From Ministeria vibrans ATCC 50519 (taxonomy: Eukaryota; Opisthokonta; Filasterea): a stretch of 64,000 bases of DNA. Positions within the stretch are counted from its first letter, which is position 1. Every line of letters begins with the position of its first letter. The stretch lies in NCBI GenBank assembly GCA_943704425.1, contig CALSCP010000335.1, forward strand, positions 146,316 through 210,315. Reading direction: 5' to 3'. The notes beneath the pieces are model-generated. The model was not told the origin of the DNA. It did no database searches and worked only from the letters and a program-made list of their open reading frames with translations. The translations under genes and the position numbers were made by a program. Below are positions 1-10,223 of the stretch, piece by piece.

Positions 1-182
1 AGTGATAGAGAGAAAGAGAAACAAAGTGATAGAGAGAAAGAGAAACAAAGTGATAGAGAGAAAGAGAAACAAAGTGATAGAGAGAAAGAGAAACAAAGTG
101 ATAGAGAGAAAGAGAAACAAAGTGATAGAGAGAAAGAGAAACAAAGTGATAGAGAGAAAGAGAAACAAAGTGATAGAGAGAG
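1..182. repeat. 24-bp tandem repeat array
   Basis: Seven perfect copies of a 24-bp purine-rich unit (core AAAGTGATAGAGAGAAAG) plus a partial eighth copy, followed to about 240 by degenerate GAGA and GTGT sequence. It lies just upstream of the acceptor at 263-264, so it probably sits in an intron of the nucleotidase gene. The complementary motif CTCTATCACTTTGT recurs singly or in small clusters in other introns of the window. The array has an open frame of repeated octapeptides, but that follows from a unit length divisible by 3 and is not a gene. Confidence 0.93.
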
Positions 183-264
183 AGGAAAGAATCAAAGTAG
201 TATGTGTATGCGTGAGTGTGGCAGAGAGAGAGAGAGAGGACAGTTGATCGGAATTGCATCTTAG

Positions 265-1356
265 GCGGCCTCCACGTTGCGCCCGTTGCTTGACAGTGCC
301 GTGAAATTCATTCCAAGATCACAGCGAAAGGTTAAAGAGATAATTTCAAAAAAAAAAAAAGAATCAACGATTGCATTTGCGTTTCAGACGACGCCCATCG
401 TGGTGCGTGCGACGGCCGGACTGCGTCTGCTGCCCGGTGACCAAGCCGAGGCGATTTTGAATGCTGTCAGCGACTTGCTACACAAGGAGTACCCCTTCCA
501 GCTCAAGTCGGATGGCGTTGGGATCATGGACGGCTCTGACGAGGGTCTCTACTCGTGGGTGACCATCAACTATCTGCTGAACAAGGAGCGCGAGACAATT
601 GCTGTGCTTGACCTGGGCGGCTCGTCCACCCAAATCTCTGTGGAAGCGGTGGGGAGTGCAGTGGCGACGTTGCCAGCGTCACAGCTGGAGTCGCTAGACT
701 ATGCGGGAGCGCAGCGCAGGGTGTTCACGCACTCACACTTGGGCTATGGGCTGATGGCGGCGCGTGCAGCCACCTTCAGCAGCAGCAGCAGCAGCAGTGG
801 CAGCGAGTCGGTGTGTGTTGCTCCTGGCTCACAGATCACCTATGCGTTTAAAGAGAAGAAGTTTGCACTGACCGGGGCAGCAGATGCGTCCTTTGCCAAG
901 TGTCAGGGAGCGGTGGAAGAGGCGCTGTTTGCCGGGAAGACGTGCACTGGCTCAAGCAGTAGTGTCGCTGTGCGATGTGCCATTGGCATCCTGTCTCCCG
1001 CGCCCGCCTCGAATGACGTCTTCTATGCCATCTCGTACTACTTTGATCGTGCGCGCGATGCCAATCTGATCCCAGTGAGTGCCACCCACGGCACCGTCAC
1101 GCCCCTCATGTTCAAGACGGCAGCGCTCGACGCATGCTCTCTTGCCTCTCCTCAGCTCCACAAGACCTTTCCGCACGCCACCAAGGACGGCCCTCCCATG
1201 CTCTGCTCCGACCTCACGTACATCTATACCCTCCTTGTGCGTGGCTTTGGTCTTGCGGACTCCACCCAAATCCACCTTGGCAAGAAGATTGACTATCGTG
1301 GCGAAGTGTTCGAGGCCGCCTGGAGCCTGGGCGCTGTTCTACCTCTTGTTCATTGA
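265..1356 (+). CDS. ENTPD5/6-like nucleoside diphosphatase, 3' exons (partial at 5' end)
   Basis: Two exons are visible, 265-330 and 388-1356, joined in phase 0 across a 57-bp intron; earlier exons, with the signal peptide or anchor and apyrase region 1, are off the window. The product belongs to the GDA1/CD39 family, which hydrolyses nucleoside di- and triphosphates; the ENTPD5/6 branch is a secretory-pathway UDPase/GDPase supporting glycoprotein folding. Visible landmarks are the lead-in AASTLRPLLDSAV, apyrase region 2 (ATAGLRLLP), region 3 (GSDEGLYSWVTINYL), region 4 (DLGGSSTQI) and the terminal W-S-L-G-A block of region 5. The segments FTHSHLGYGL, FYAISYYFDRA and RGFGLADST resemble human ENTPD5 closely. 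There is no C-terminal membrane segment, as expected for the soluble ENTPD5/6 branch. A short serine run (AGC repeat at 778-798) is a local expansion. Family assignment is firm; substrate preference is inferred. Confidence 0.9.
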   Translation, partial: AASTLRPLLDSAVKFIPRSQRKVKEIISKKKKESTIAFAFQTTPIVVRATAGLRLLPGDQAEAILNAVSDLLHKEYPFQLKSDGVGIMDGSDEGLYSWVTINYLLNKERETIAVLDLGGSSTQISVEAVGSAVATLPASQLESLDYAGAQRRVFTHSHLGYGLMAARAATFSSSSSSSGSESVCVAPGSQITYAFKEKKFALTGAADASFAKCQGAVEEALFAGKTCTGSSSSVAVRCAIGILSPAPASNDVFYAISYYFDRARDANLIPVSATHGTVTPLMFKTAALDACSLASPQLHKTFPHATKDGPPMLCSDLTYIYTLLVRGFGLADSTQIHLGKKIDYRGEVFEAAWSLGAVLPLVH

Positions 1357-1977
1357 AGCCTTTACAAGTACATTTACAGTTAACATGTTTTAATTTTTTC
1401 TTATTGATGTGATTAATTAATCAATCCTTTAAAAGTAGCATCAATGGTGAAAGGGTACGACTTACGATTGCTTCGTTATAATATTCTACGTCTTAATAAA
1501 CTTCGTTGTAATAATATTCGCCATCAATATCTTCCCATTCATCATCTTCCGCATTTATTGCTTCTGTGAATTTTGAATCTGTCATTGTTATATTTTATAG
1601 TATACACACAGTATACGATAACAATACATATTTAAGCGCTGTATGCAGCAAAAAAAAGAAAAAGAAAAGAAAAGGTTGATTAGTAGTGTGTGTGTGTGAG
1701 TGTGTGAGTAAGAAAGTATTTGATATCAGATGTGTGTGTGTGTGTGTAGATTTGTTTGTTTTTTCAGGTATTATAAGATTGGACAGACGTACGCTCTTTT
1801 GACACTTTTTTTTGTAAATTTTGTTGCTTCATATCTGATAGACGAGAAGCGAAAACGAATATTAATCAAAATTGTTCACAAATATCTGATATCAATTGAA
1901 ATATCTGATATCAGATTATCAATTGATTATTGAATTAATTCCTGTTATCAGCTTTGTGCTCGGCTGCTCTCTTGGCC
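1357..1977. other. AT-rich intergenic region with palindromic repeats
   Basis: This stretch lies between the nucleotidase stop codon and the LRMDA-like start. It contains poly(A), a (GT)n run near 1686-1748, and a cluster of copies of the palindromic core TGATATCA. Two exact copies of ATATCTGATATCA lie at 1882-1894 and 1901-1913, followed by the palindrome ATCAATTGAT at 1918-1927. No coding sequence is supported. The region must hold the 3' end of one gene and the promoter of the next. Confidence 0.7.
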
Positions 1978-3280
1978 ATGTCGGACGACGGGGAAGCAAT
2001 AGTGGACGCGCGTGAGGCGGGGAGCGACGCAGAAACACCCACTCAAACAACTGTGGAAGAGTCACCGAGAGAGACTACCCCGCCGCACGACGAGCCATCG
2101 GCGCCCGCCGAAGACGACCCAGTCGACGACTATGCCCCTGTCGTCGAGGGAAACAAGGTCAGCCGACTCCCTTTTTTGTCTTCTTTTTTTCAACGTTCTT
2201 TCTTCTGCGCTGTAGCTCTCGTTCTCGGGCCACGACGTAACGAAACTACCCGAAGGATTCTCTGCGACCTACGGCACCTCTATTGGTACGTCAAAACAGT
2301 GCGTATCGGGTCACTTTTGGTTTCTCGTCCATTTTAAACACTCCATTCGTCTCTCGTGTTCCCTTTCCTCTTCACGCAACGCTCACACATGCATACACAC
2401 ACACGCCTCCCCTCACACACACGCACAGCACCCCTTTCCATCAAGGCTTCGTTTTGTTTCATCTCTCTGTCTGTCTGACAGTCCCTCATTCTTCTTTCTT
2501 TCATTATTATTTCTATAATAGAGACTGTGAATTTGAGTTACAATGACCTGGAGACCCTTGCGGGACTCGAAGGATTTACCGAACTGCGTGAATTGGTGGT
2601 GGACAACAATCTGCTGGGTGCAGCGGAGAGCATGTGTTTGCCTGAGAAGATGGACAAGCTCGAGTTGTTGTCGCTCAACAAAAACCGCATTCGCGAGATT
2701 GAGCCTTTGCTGGATATTCTTGCGGCGCGCTGCCCGAAACTGAGCTACTTGTCACTGCTAGGCAACGACGCATGCCCCAACGAGTTGGTGGAGAAAGACG
2801 AGGACGACTACCAGCGCTACCGGTATTTTGTGCTGCACAAGTTGCCTCAACTGCGCTTCCTCGACTCGCGTTCCGTCAAGGACGCAGAGCGCGCTGAAGC
2901 CAAGCGCATTGGGCAGTACATGCGCGTAGCACGCCTCACAGTTGACGACATATCCACAAACGACCCGGGCGACGGCGGGAAAAGCAACAGTGGCGGCTCG
3001 ACGTCCGCCCTCTCGCCAGACACCCCGCCCACCGACTCTTCCGCCTCGACCGACCCGTACTCTGCCCTTCCCGCCGAATTTGCCTCGGACACGAACCCGG
3101 CTGGCCGTGCCACGTTTGGCGTTTCCAAATACGTCTACTACGGACGTCATTCGGAAGGTACAACGAAAAAAATTATACAAATCGGAAGTAAAAAGACACA
3201 TCGATGTATCGGCGGAACTAACGAATGTTCTCGCAATTTTAAATGTAGGCAACCGCTTTATTCGCAACAATGACCTGTAA
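1978..3280 (+). CDS. LRMDA: LRMDA-like leucine-rich repeat protein
   Basis: Four exons: 1978-2157, 2216-2285, 2522-3157 and 3249-3280; all junction phases agree. After an acidic N-terminus come leucine-rich repeats (LSYNDLETLAGLEGF, LELLSLNKNRIREIEPLL, LSYLSLLGNDACPNELV), then an LRR-cap-like segment (DDYQRYRYFVLHKLPQLRFLD). The small last exon gives the ending YVYYGRHSEG-NRFIRNNDL. This matches the human protein LRMDA (C10orf11) in the SLLGN-ACPNELV segment, the YKRYR-FVLYKLP segment and the YVYYG-NSEGNRFIR tail, so I call it an orthologue. The human gene is linked to melanocyte differentiation and albinism, but its molecular role is poorly known and in a protist must be something more general, perhaps protein-protein scaffolding. 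A serine/proline-rich insert (about residues 200-250) separates the LRRs from the conserved tail. The ATG at 1978 is chosen as the most likely start; another in-frame ATG lies at 1954. Confidence 0.85.
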
Positions 3281-4093
3281 TAAAATAATATAATAAAATT
3301 AAAAAAATTTCAAAGGCAAATTTGGGAATAATAGTAACGACTGGTACAGTATGAGAAAATTTGTTGAAAGAAAAATTTCTTATCAGTAGACAAAGAGTCA
3401 CCGATCCAATTTGGGCTGACACCAACTCTGATTTGACGGTGGCTGCCGAGTGGCGAGTGGCGAGTGGCGACACACACCCCTTCATAGTGCTCTAGGGCCC
3501 AAGGCGTCCTTCGTGGAGGTGTGGCGTACCATTGCGATCGTCTCGTGACTGAGATGACTGGATTGCGACGACTCCGACTCGACCTCATCCCATCTCTCGC
3601 CTGCCACTGTCCCGCCCTCCTCCGTCCTCACTGCTGCGCTCCCATGGCAGCATGCTACCGTAGAGGCGTCTGCTTTGTCCGCTGAGCGTACCAGGCGCCC
3701 CTGGCCGGTGTCTTGGCCTGCTCAATGTCTTGTAGTGTGACTATGAGTCACGCTCCATTTAATTTTAATTACGGTCGTCCTTTCGCTTCACCGTCTGCAC
3801 CGCTCCTGTCGCGACGCAACGAGGCTTCCTTTCCTGCCTTTTAGAGATATATAGCTTCTGCCCTTCGTGGTTGCCGCTGGATGACGTTGCTGATATAATT
3901 ATTTGTCAATCGAGCAAACCGTTTTTTTTTCTTCACGGCAGAAGTTTTCTGCCAATTGATCGCGATTGAATCGATTGACGATTCACGATCGACAGCTGTT
4001 GAATTAATCTTTTTTCTCTACCCCTACGTGTATACAAGACACACAGTGACCCTGGTGCATCGACCGTTAGCTTGTGCGGCGTGATTCACCTTC
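3281..4093. other. Intergenic region upstream of the homeobox gene
   Basis: About 0.8 kb with no supported coding sequence. It contains three tandem copies of the heptamer GAGTGGC near 3449-3470, a GC-rich middle part (3420-3730), and an AT-rich part close to the homeobox start with ATCGATTGACGATTC-like short inverted motifs near 3967-3990. It is presumably the 3' end of the LRMDA-like gene and the promoter and 5' UTR of the homeobox gene. No tRNA-like fold was apparent by eye. Confidence 0.5.
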
Positions 4094-7000
4094 ATGAGTG
4101 GGCTACAAGCTGATAATTTGCCAGCGTCGTCGCCTGCGAAGAACGCGAGCGTCTCCAGCGAATTTGAGAGTTTGCCCAGGGAACTCCCAGCCGAGTCGAG
4201 CGACCCCTTGCCTGTTGTCGCTCAAGACGAGGCAATTTTGATAAGAGAAAAAAAGCGTACCTTGTCTGCCTCAATTTCACCTACTGGTGGCGCGGCTGCC
4301 GACGGCGACAACAGCGGTGAGAGCACCGACGACGAGTATGACGACGACGCAGCGGGCCTTGCTGGGTCCAACGCTGAGTTTTACAGCAGTCGGTCGTTTA
4401 ATCGCATAAGTGACCAACACGATTCGGCGACGTCCTCCCGCCCTTTCGCGTCTCCTCACCAGCGACACGACCTGCGTCGCCGTCGAGCGGCTGCTGGCGC
4501 CAGCGATGGCGATTTTGCCGATGAGCATTCTCAACCCTGGTCTGACCGCACCGCCCGCCGCACATCGACGCGATCCACAACTCCCCCCTCAACTCGGTCC
4601 ACCAGGCGAGGTATGTTTGTTAGGACTGTGCCCATCCAAGACACGCCAACTCAATGCCTCAAATCTTCCTTCGCGTTTTTTTTTTTTTTTTGTCACACCT
4701 CGGCGTGCTCTACATATGCGCGCGCCTGGGCTCGTTTAAGTCCTTTCTCGCATCTCCCTGTATCGCGAGGGGCCTTGCCTTGCAAACTTCCGCATTGAGA
4801 CGGGTGTTGTGCTTTTTCGCTAATTTGTTTTTTTATTTCAAACTGCCTCAATCGTGATTTGTGGGACTTTTTTTTTTTCGCATTTGGCGACGTTCTTCAA
4901 ACACAGTCGCCCTCCGCCCGCGTCTCAATCGAGCCCAGTTTGCCCAATCGGGTTGTGTGGGTTCGATTAGGCGTCGTTTTCTGCTCGCGATTTCCTTTTT
5001 GTGAGCATTCCACCTGATATCGCTCACACACCCGCGGTGCGTCTCCCTAGTCAACGTCTTCGGGATGCGCGAAAGCACCCGAAAACCCCGCACTGTCATC
5101 AATTCGCTTCAGTATCTTGTGCTTGAGGTGAGTGCGACGACCGAACTTTTCTTTTTCTCGCTTCTCAACTCACGTCTAATTCGACCCGCTCTTTTCCTCA
5201 CCCCTCCCCTGCAACTAGTACATCTACAACAACCTACCCATGCCCGAACGCCCACTTCATCGCGTGGTAAGCGAGAACCAGCGCAAACGCCGAATCCAAT
5301 TATAGTCTCACATTTACAATAAATCCCTCTTTTAGATCGGCGAGAAGCTCAATCTTGACGACCGTGTCATCAGAATATGGTTTCAAAACCGCCGAGCAAA
5401 GGTACATCAACAAGCGGCGTTTTACTCAGTATTATTTTCATTTTTTTTTGTTTTATCGCACTTTGCTCGTACGGGTTTAATTTAAATACTAGAATGGGGT
5501 TATTGCACTTTTGAAAATTAATCATGAGTTCAAGACGACTTCTCTTAATATTTTATTCTATAATAATTATTAGAGAAGAAGAAGAATACAACCCATTTAT
5601 TAATGATACAGTCACCACGCGATTATAAAATAATTATAATAATAAAATAATTAATAATAATAATAATTATTATTATTATTATTATTGCATTATTATTATT
5701 ATTAATTTTTTTCTTCTTCAACTAATTAATTTATTTATTCGTACCCTACTTCTCACAGGACCGACGATTGATATTGTCTCGTCAACCACCTTTTGTATGC
5801 GACATCAACGAGGAACAAACGCGTGACATTCTCGCCTTGATTGGGAGTCTGCGATTGGTAATTGCCTAAATTAATCGAGGGAGGGAGAAAGAATCAAAGT
5901 GATAAAGAGAAAAAAGAAAAGAAACAACGCGTGAGGGAAAGGGAGAGGGCAAACTCTGATGATTTGTTGTGTATAGCCATTCACGAAGGGAACGCGAGCG
6001 CCAGCGTACACGTTGCATGGCGACCAAGTGCGACTACGACGACGCAAGAAGATGAAAGGACAAAGGAAAGACGAAAGCCCAGATGAGTTTGACGAGTTTG
6101 ACGAGGCGCTCGCCGATGAAGAATACGAAGTGAAGTCACTGCCCGCCAGTGCGACTACTACTGCTGCTACCGCTGTTGTTGGTGGGGAGCAAGCAGCTGC
6201 AGCAACATCACCAACACCAGCAGCAGCTGCAGAAACATCGTTGTCCTCCACACTAGCACCTCATTATTCTGTCCGGAACACTGCATCTGTTTCCACAGCA
6301 AGTCATTTGCCAGTAAGAGTTTCGAAATATTTTCATTATTTTTTGGGGGGTATTTTTGCGGGGTCTCATTGACGTTTTTTTCTTTCTAGCCGGCTGTATA
6401 CTATACGGCAACACTCGGAAGTGCGGAGACAGCAAGTGGAGCAGCAATAAGTGGAACGGCTGACGAGGGTGAGAGGGCGACGAAGAAGAAGAAGAAGGCG
6501 GCGGCGGCGACGACGACAAAGAAGAAAAAGGAGGGGGCTGTGGTGGCGACAGCGGGTGATGCATTGGCGAACACTGGACTGACCGCCCTCTACATGTACA
6601 CCCCGTCATTCAACAAGAGCCAGGAGCGACGATTGGCCGAGCAGCGTACGCGTCAGATTAGCGGGTCGGGTCTCAGTGCGAGCGGGTCTGAGTCGCCCAA
6701 GGGCTCTCTCAAACGCAGTGCCAATAGTTCAACTCGTACACTGGCCACCGAAGAGAAAGACGACGAAGGTGATGATGACGATGGTGATGATGATGATGAT
6801 GATGATTATGACTATGATGCGGAAGTGGATGTGGATGTGGACGTCGAATGTGACGACGACGATGCACTTTCCGCCGTTGTTGCTGATGATAGCCGTGTCG
6901 GACCAGCTGCTAAACGACTCCGGCGGGATCTCAATGAAGAGCAGCTCGCCGACGACGATGCGCCCTCATCCACTCACCGTGATGAAGATAGGCGCCGTTA

Positions 7001-7128
7001 CACGTACAGTCGTGTGCGCGAGCGTATTCATCAGAATCGGTATGAACAGAAACAACATCAAGAGCAAGAACAACAACAGCAACAACAACAACAACTACAA
7101 CTACTACAACAACAACAACATCAACAGC

Positions 7129-7159
<31 letters not shown>

Positions 7160-7754
7160 GCAACAGCAACAACAACAACAACCACACCAAGTACAACAAC
7201 AGCAACATCAAGTATATCAGCAACAGCGACAATGCGATGTGGATCAACAGCATCAACAGATGCAACATTGCCACGCTGCTCAAATGCAGGCGTACCGTAC
7301 ACACCAAATGCAGCATCAGATGCAGATGCAGCAGATGCAGGCACACTACCATGCGCAAGCACAAGCGAAAGCACAGCCACAACCAGCACAAGCACCACTC
7401 CATGTACCGCACCTGTCTCCTCCACCCCAACACCAATCTACTATCGCACCCCCCTCGACGAGTCACCACACCCCCGCCAACACCACCGCCTCCACCGCAT
7501 CCACCGCTCATACCCTGGCAGCTCCATATCCCCCTACGCCCACCCTGTACTACATGCAGCCTTCCGCCAACGGCTACCTTCCAGCCCCCGTCCCTGTCCC
7601 CTCCTCCACGGTGCCCCCCACATCCTTCTACATGTATCCCCCACAACCCTTCAACCCCCACCTCTCCTCACCTCCCACTCCCTCGTCCGCCCACTACTAT
7701 CCCTACCCTCACTCCTACTCCTACCCCTTTCCCCAACAACGCCCACCCCAATAA
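4094..7754 (+). CDS. Homeodomain transcription factor with long polyQ C-terminus
   Basis: Seven exons: 4094-4610, 5051-5127, 5219-5266, 5336-5401, 5759-5857, 5977-6312 and 6390-7754, all phases consistent, giving 835 residues. The homeodomain (about residues 182-241) is assembled from four exons. Helix 1 holds L16 and E17, helix 3 reads RVIRIWFQNRRAK, and R5, W48, F49, Q50, N51, R53 and K55 are all at canonical positions. There is no three-residue loop insertion, so it is not TALE class. The N-terminus is acidic and Ser/Arg-rich. Downstream lie a basic RLRRRKK segment, a Lys/Ala run, an Asp/Val-rich acidic tract (about 505-540), a CAA/CAG-encoded polyglutamine region (about 601-665) and a Pro/Tyr-rich tail, typical of transactivation regions. 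It should act as a nuclear DNA-binding regulator; its targets cannot be told from sequence. The gene is head-to-tail with the LRMDA-like gene and convergent with the next gene, with only 87 bp between the stop codons. Confidence 0.93.
7048..7260 (+). repeat. CAA/CAG repeat encoding polyglutamine
   Basis: An imperfect CAA/CAG tract, interrupted by CAT, CTA and GTA codons, inside the last exon of the homeobox gene. Mixed use of both glutamine codons suggests the protein run, not just slippage, is maintained. The other reading frames and the opposite strand yield artificial Asn, Thr, Val or Leu runs that are not genes. Confidence 0.9.
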
Positions 7755-7841
7755 TACAGTTTAAATAAAAATAAAACCACGCACTTATTTTGAAGAATCC
7801 TATACACTACCATTTTTCAATCCTAGTCACACTCACACACA

Positions 7842-8700
7842 CTATTGGCGGAGAATACTCTTGCGCCGCTGTTCTCCACCCGACGAGTGCTCTGGCTCTG
7901 TTTCCAGATGCACAGCCCATGTCACCCGACGCATCTCCCTCATTTTGGATATTGTGTACGTTTCTCCAAGTGCAACGACGCCCGTTTGCTTCAGTGTACT
8001 TCCAGTCGGTTCCTTCTACACAACAAAGACAATCGTATTAAGTTTTTTTTGTAATTATGATGTAGGATGCTTTTCTCTCTCTTTTTCTGTTTCTTACAAT
8101 GACGCAATTTTTGAGGGTATTTGTGGCGGTGATTCTGGATATCTCCATGTCGGATGGCTGTTTTGCAAAGAACTCTTGAGGAGTAAGTGTGGTTTCGAGT
8201 GATGCGGGTGTTTTGGTCGATGACATAGAATGAGTGGCAACGGTTGAAGAAGTGGAACGATAGGCTGAGATTGGGGTGTTGATGCGCCGAAGAGGACGAC
8301 GACTGGGTGATGTCTAGCAAGAGTAAGAGAGAGAGAGAAAGAGAGAGTGAGTGGTGTGAGAGTGAGGAGGAAAGAGACTGGGAAAATTGCGTGTGTGTGT
8401 GTGTTTTTTTGAACCTGTGTTGTTGGGAGCCGCGAGTGGGAGGTGCGGGGGGGAGTTGGGGGAGGGAGAGATCGGGTTGGAGTGGAAGGGGCGGAGAAAA
8501 AAGCAGTTGTAGTAGTAGTAGTAGTAGTAGAAGTAGAGTTGGTGGTAGTTATTGGGGTATTCGTCGTGGTTGAAGTGGGAGTTTGTGCGGTGCTGAGAAG
8601 ACGCAGTTGGAGGCGGCGACGCTCTTCGCGAATAAGCGCCAGTTGCTGTCGTTTAGCTTCCATTGCGGACTGCTGCTGCTGCTGCTTCTGCTGTTGCTGT

Positions 8701-8732
<32 letters not shown>

Positions 8733-8746
8733 CTGTTGTTGTTGTC

Positions 8747-8778
<32 letters not shown>

Positions 8779-9749
8779 CGTTGTTGTTGTTGTTGCTGTT
8801 GTTGTTGCTGTTGTTGCTGTTGTTGCTGTTGTTGTTGTTGCTGTTGTTGTTGGCGATGATAGTGTCCTTTGGTTGGTGAAGTGGCGTCGCTGAGAAGAAG
8901 ACGGCGGTTGAAAGGAACGCTGGGTGAGCGAGGGCTCAGCGGTGTGTCGGCTGTAGCAGAGCGATGGATGGAATGTACTGGCTCCACCACTGCTGCTGTT
9001 ACTGCTGATGTGGTTGTTGTAGTCGTCGTTGGGACAGATGAGGGCGCCACAATGATACTTGGGGGTGGCATGGGGAGCGCACGGCGGTGAGGAGTGACAA
9101 CTTTTGGCGATTTTGGTGACGGAGGCACTGGCAGAGGACGTCGACGTGTGGGTGTGACTGGATTGCTTCGTGCGGGGCTCTGGCTGCTGATGACAACATG
9201 TCGACCTCGTACGGGCGACGCCATGAGCTGCTGTTCGTCTTGCGTGAGCTTGAGCGGGCGTGTTGATGTCTTCTTCGGCGGAGTATTCTCATCGTCCCCA
9301 AGTTCTGCTAAGCGAAGGGCCATAGTTTTGACCTCGCGCGCCGACACGGCTCCAAAGAAGACATCATCATCATCATCATCATCACTATCATCGTCATCGC
9401 TGTGGTCATCATTGCGATCGTCGTCGCCACTGCCAACCAACTCGTCGTCGCTCTCGTTGCCATGGTCACCAAAGTTTCTCAATTCAAATTGCGCGCCTGT
9501 CGCTCTAAGCCCATTGGCACCGCGCCCGTCGACTCCTTTCGGCGTGGGAGCACGTTCAAGCGTGCGTCGTCGCACAAACAGCGCCGCCTTCCGCGCATCC
9601 TCCTCGGTGATGGCGACGCGAGTGTCGTCGTCAAGGAAGAGCGACACGCCATCGAGGACGGACGGATCGCGACGCACTGCCGCCCCTACAGACTCCACGA
9701 AGGAATGGCAGGCCGCCAGGCGCGGTGGTTTGGTCGCTGGCGACACCAT
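7842..9749 (-). CDS. Low-complexity polyQ protein with RVxF- and SILK-like C-terminal motifs
   Basis: Three exons read on the minus strand: 9749-8415, 8313-8098 and 8015-7842, all junctions phase 0, giving 574 residues. I do not recognise a domain family. The N-terminus (residues 1-75) looks folded and alpha-helical (AACHSFVESVGAAVRRDPSV). An Asp tract follows (about 118-130), then many SP/TP sites in Pro-rich sequence, a CAG/CAA polyglutamine run (about 300-363) and a helical segment AMEAKRQQLALIREERRRL. The last exon encodes MREMRRVTWAVHLE and ends in RRKSILRQ. R-R-V-T-W fits the protein phosphatase 1 docking pattern [RK]-x-V-x-[FW], and S-I-L-R fits the PP1 SILK pattern, so a PP1-targeting role is a reasonable inference; the many SP/TP sites would suit CDK control. 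The order RVxF before SILK is the reverse of the usual one. It is divergent from the PIAS gene, sharing a 474-bp interval. Confidence 0.75.
8660..8850 (-). repeat. CTG/TTG repeat encoding polyglutamine on the minus strand
   Basis: A long imperfect CTG/TTG/TTGT tract that reads as CAG/CAA glutamine codons in the minus-strand gene. Poly-Cys, poly-Leu and poly-Val frames on the plus strand are artefacts of this repeat. Confidence 0.9.
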
Positions 9750-10223
9750 GGGACGGCAGCGTCGTGTCTATTTGCGAGATGGTGTGAGTTTGGTCGTCAG
9801 GCAAACAAAACATTTTTTTTTTGTTTTTCTCTTTTCTCTCTCGCCAGAAAAAACCCACTAGTCAACTTCTGCCCGCAACCGCTTGCACGCAAAACACCAC
9901 ACAAAACCCCGCTTGGTGAACAGCGATAGAGAGCGAATAGAGCACCTTTTACCTGTGGTGTTTGCATTAAGAAGAATGATTATCAAGTTTCAAGTTTGAA
10001 TGAGATGGAAAAGAGCCAAGGAGTGATTCGCTCAAGGGGGCAGCACGGAGCTCAACAAGTCACTGACTCGGTAACACTGGAGAAGTCGATGAAAGCGAGG
10101 ATTAAAATTTTTTTGAAACTTAAAAGATTTTCCCTTTTTCATTTGATCAGTCGAGAAAAACCAATTCACAGTCCTACCACAAATGACAAATCCACAACTT
10201 CTTTTTCGTCACTGCTGCAAGCC
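9750..10223. promoter_or_regulatory. Divergent promoter interval between the polyQ protein and PIAS genes
   Basis: This 474-bp interval separates two divergent start codons (minus strand at 9749, plus strand at 10224). It contains T-rich and A-rich runs and no supported coding sequence, so it should hold both promoters. I cannot identify a TATA box or specific operator with confidence. Confidence 0.5.

Noticed and set aside
2..247. Open frame of repeated I-E-R-K-R-N-K-V units on the plus strand
   Set aside because: It is translation of a 24-bp tandem repeat whose length is divisible by three, with no start context or homology.
4930..4985. tRNA B-box-like GGTTCGATT in the first homeobox intron
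   Set aside because: The last bases do not fit the B-box consensus, no convincing A box or cloverleaf could be drawn, and it lies in an intron without a pol III terminator in the right place.
6676..7764. Plus-strand frame rich in Asn and Met, and minus-strand Val/Leu frames over the homeobox gene
   Set aside because: They are out-of-frame readings of the Asp and Gln repeats in the last homeobox exon.
8443..8893. Plus-strand frames rich in Cys, Leu or Val across 8660-8850
   Set aside because: They are shadows of the CAG/CAA polyglutamine coding repeat of the minus-strand gene.
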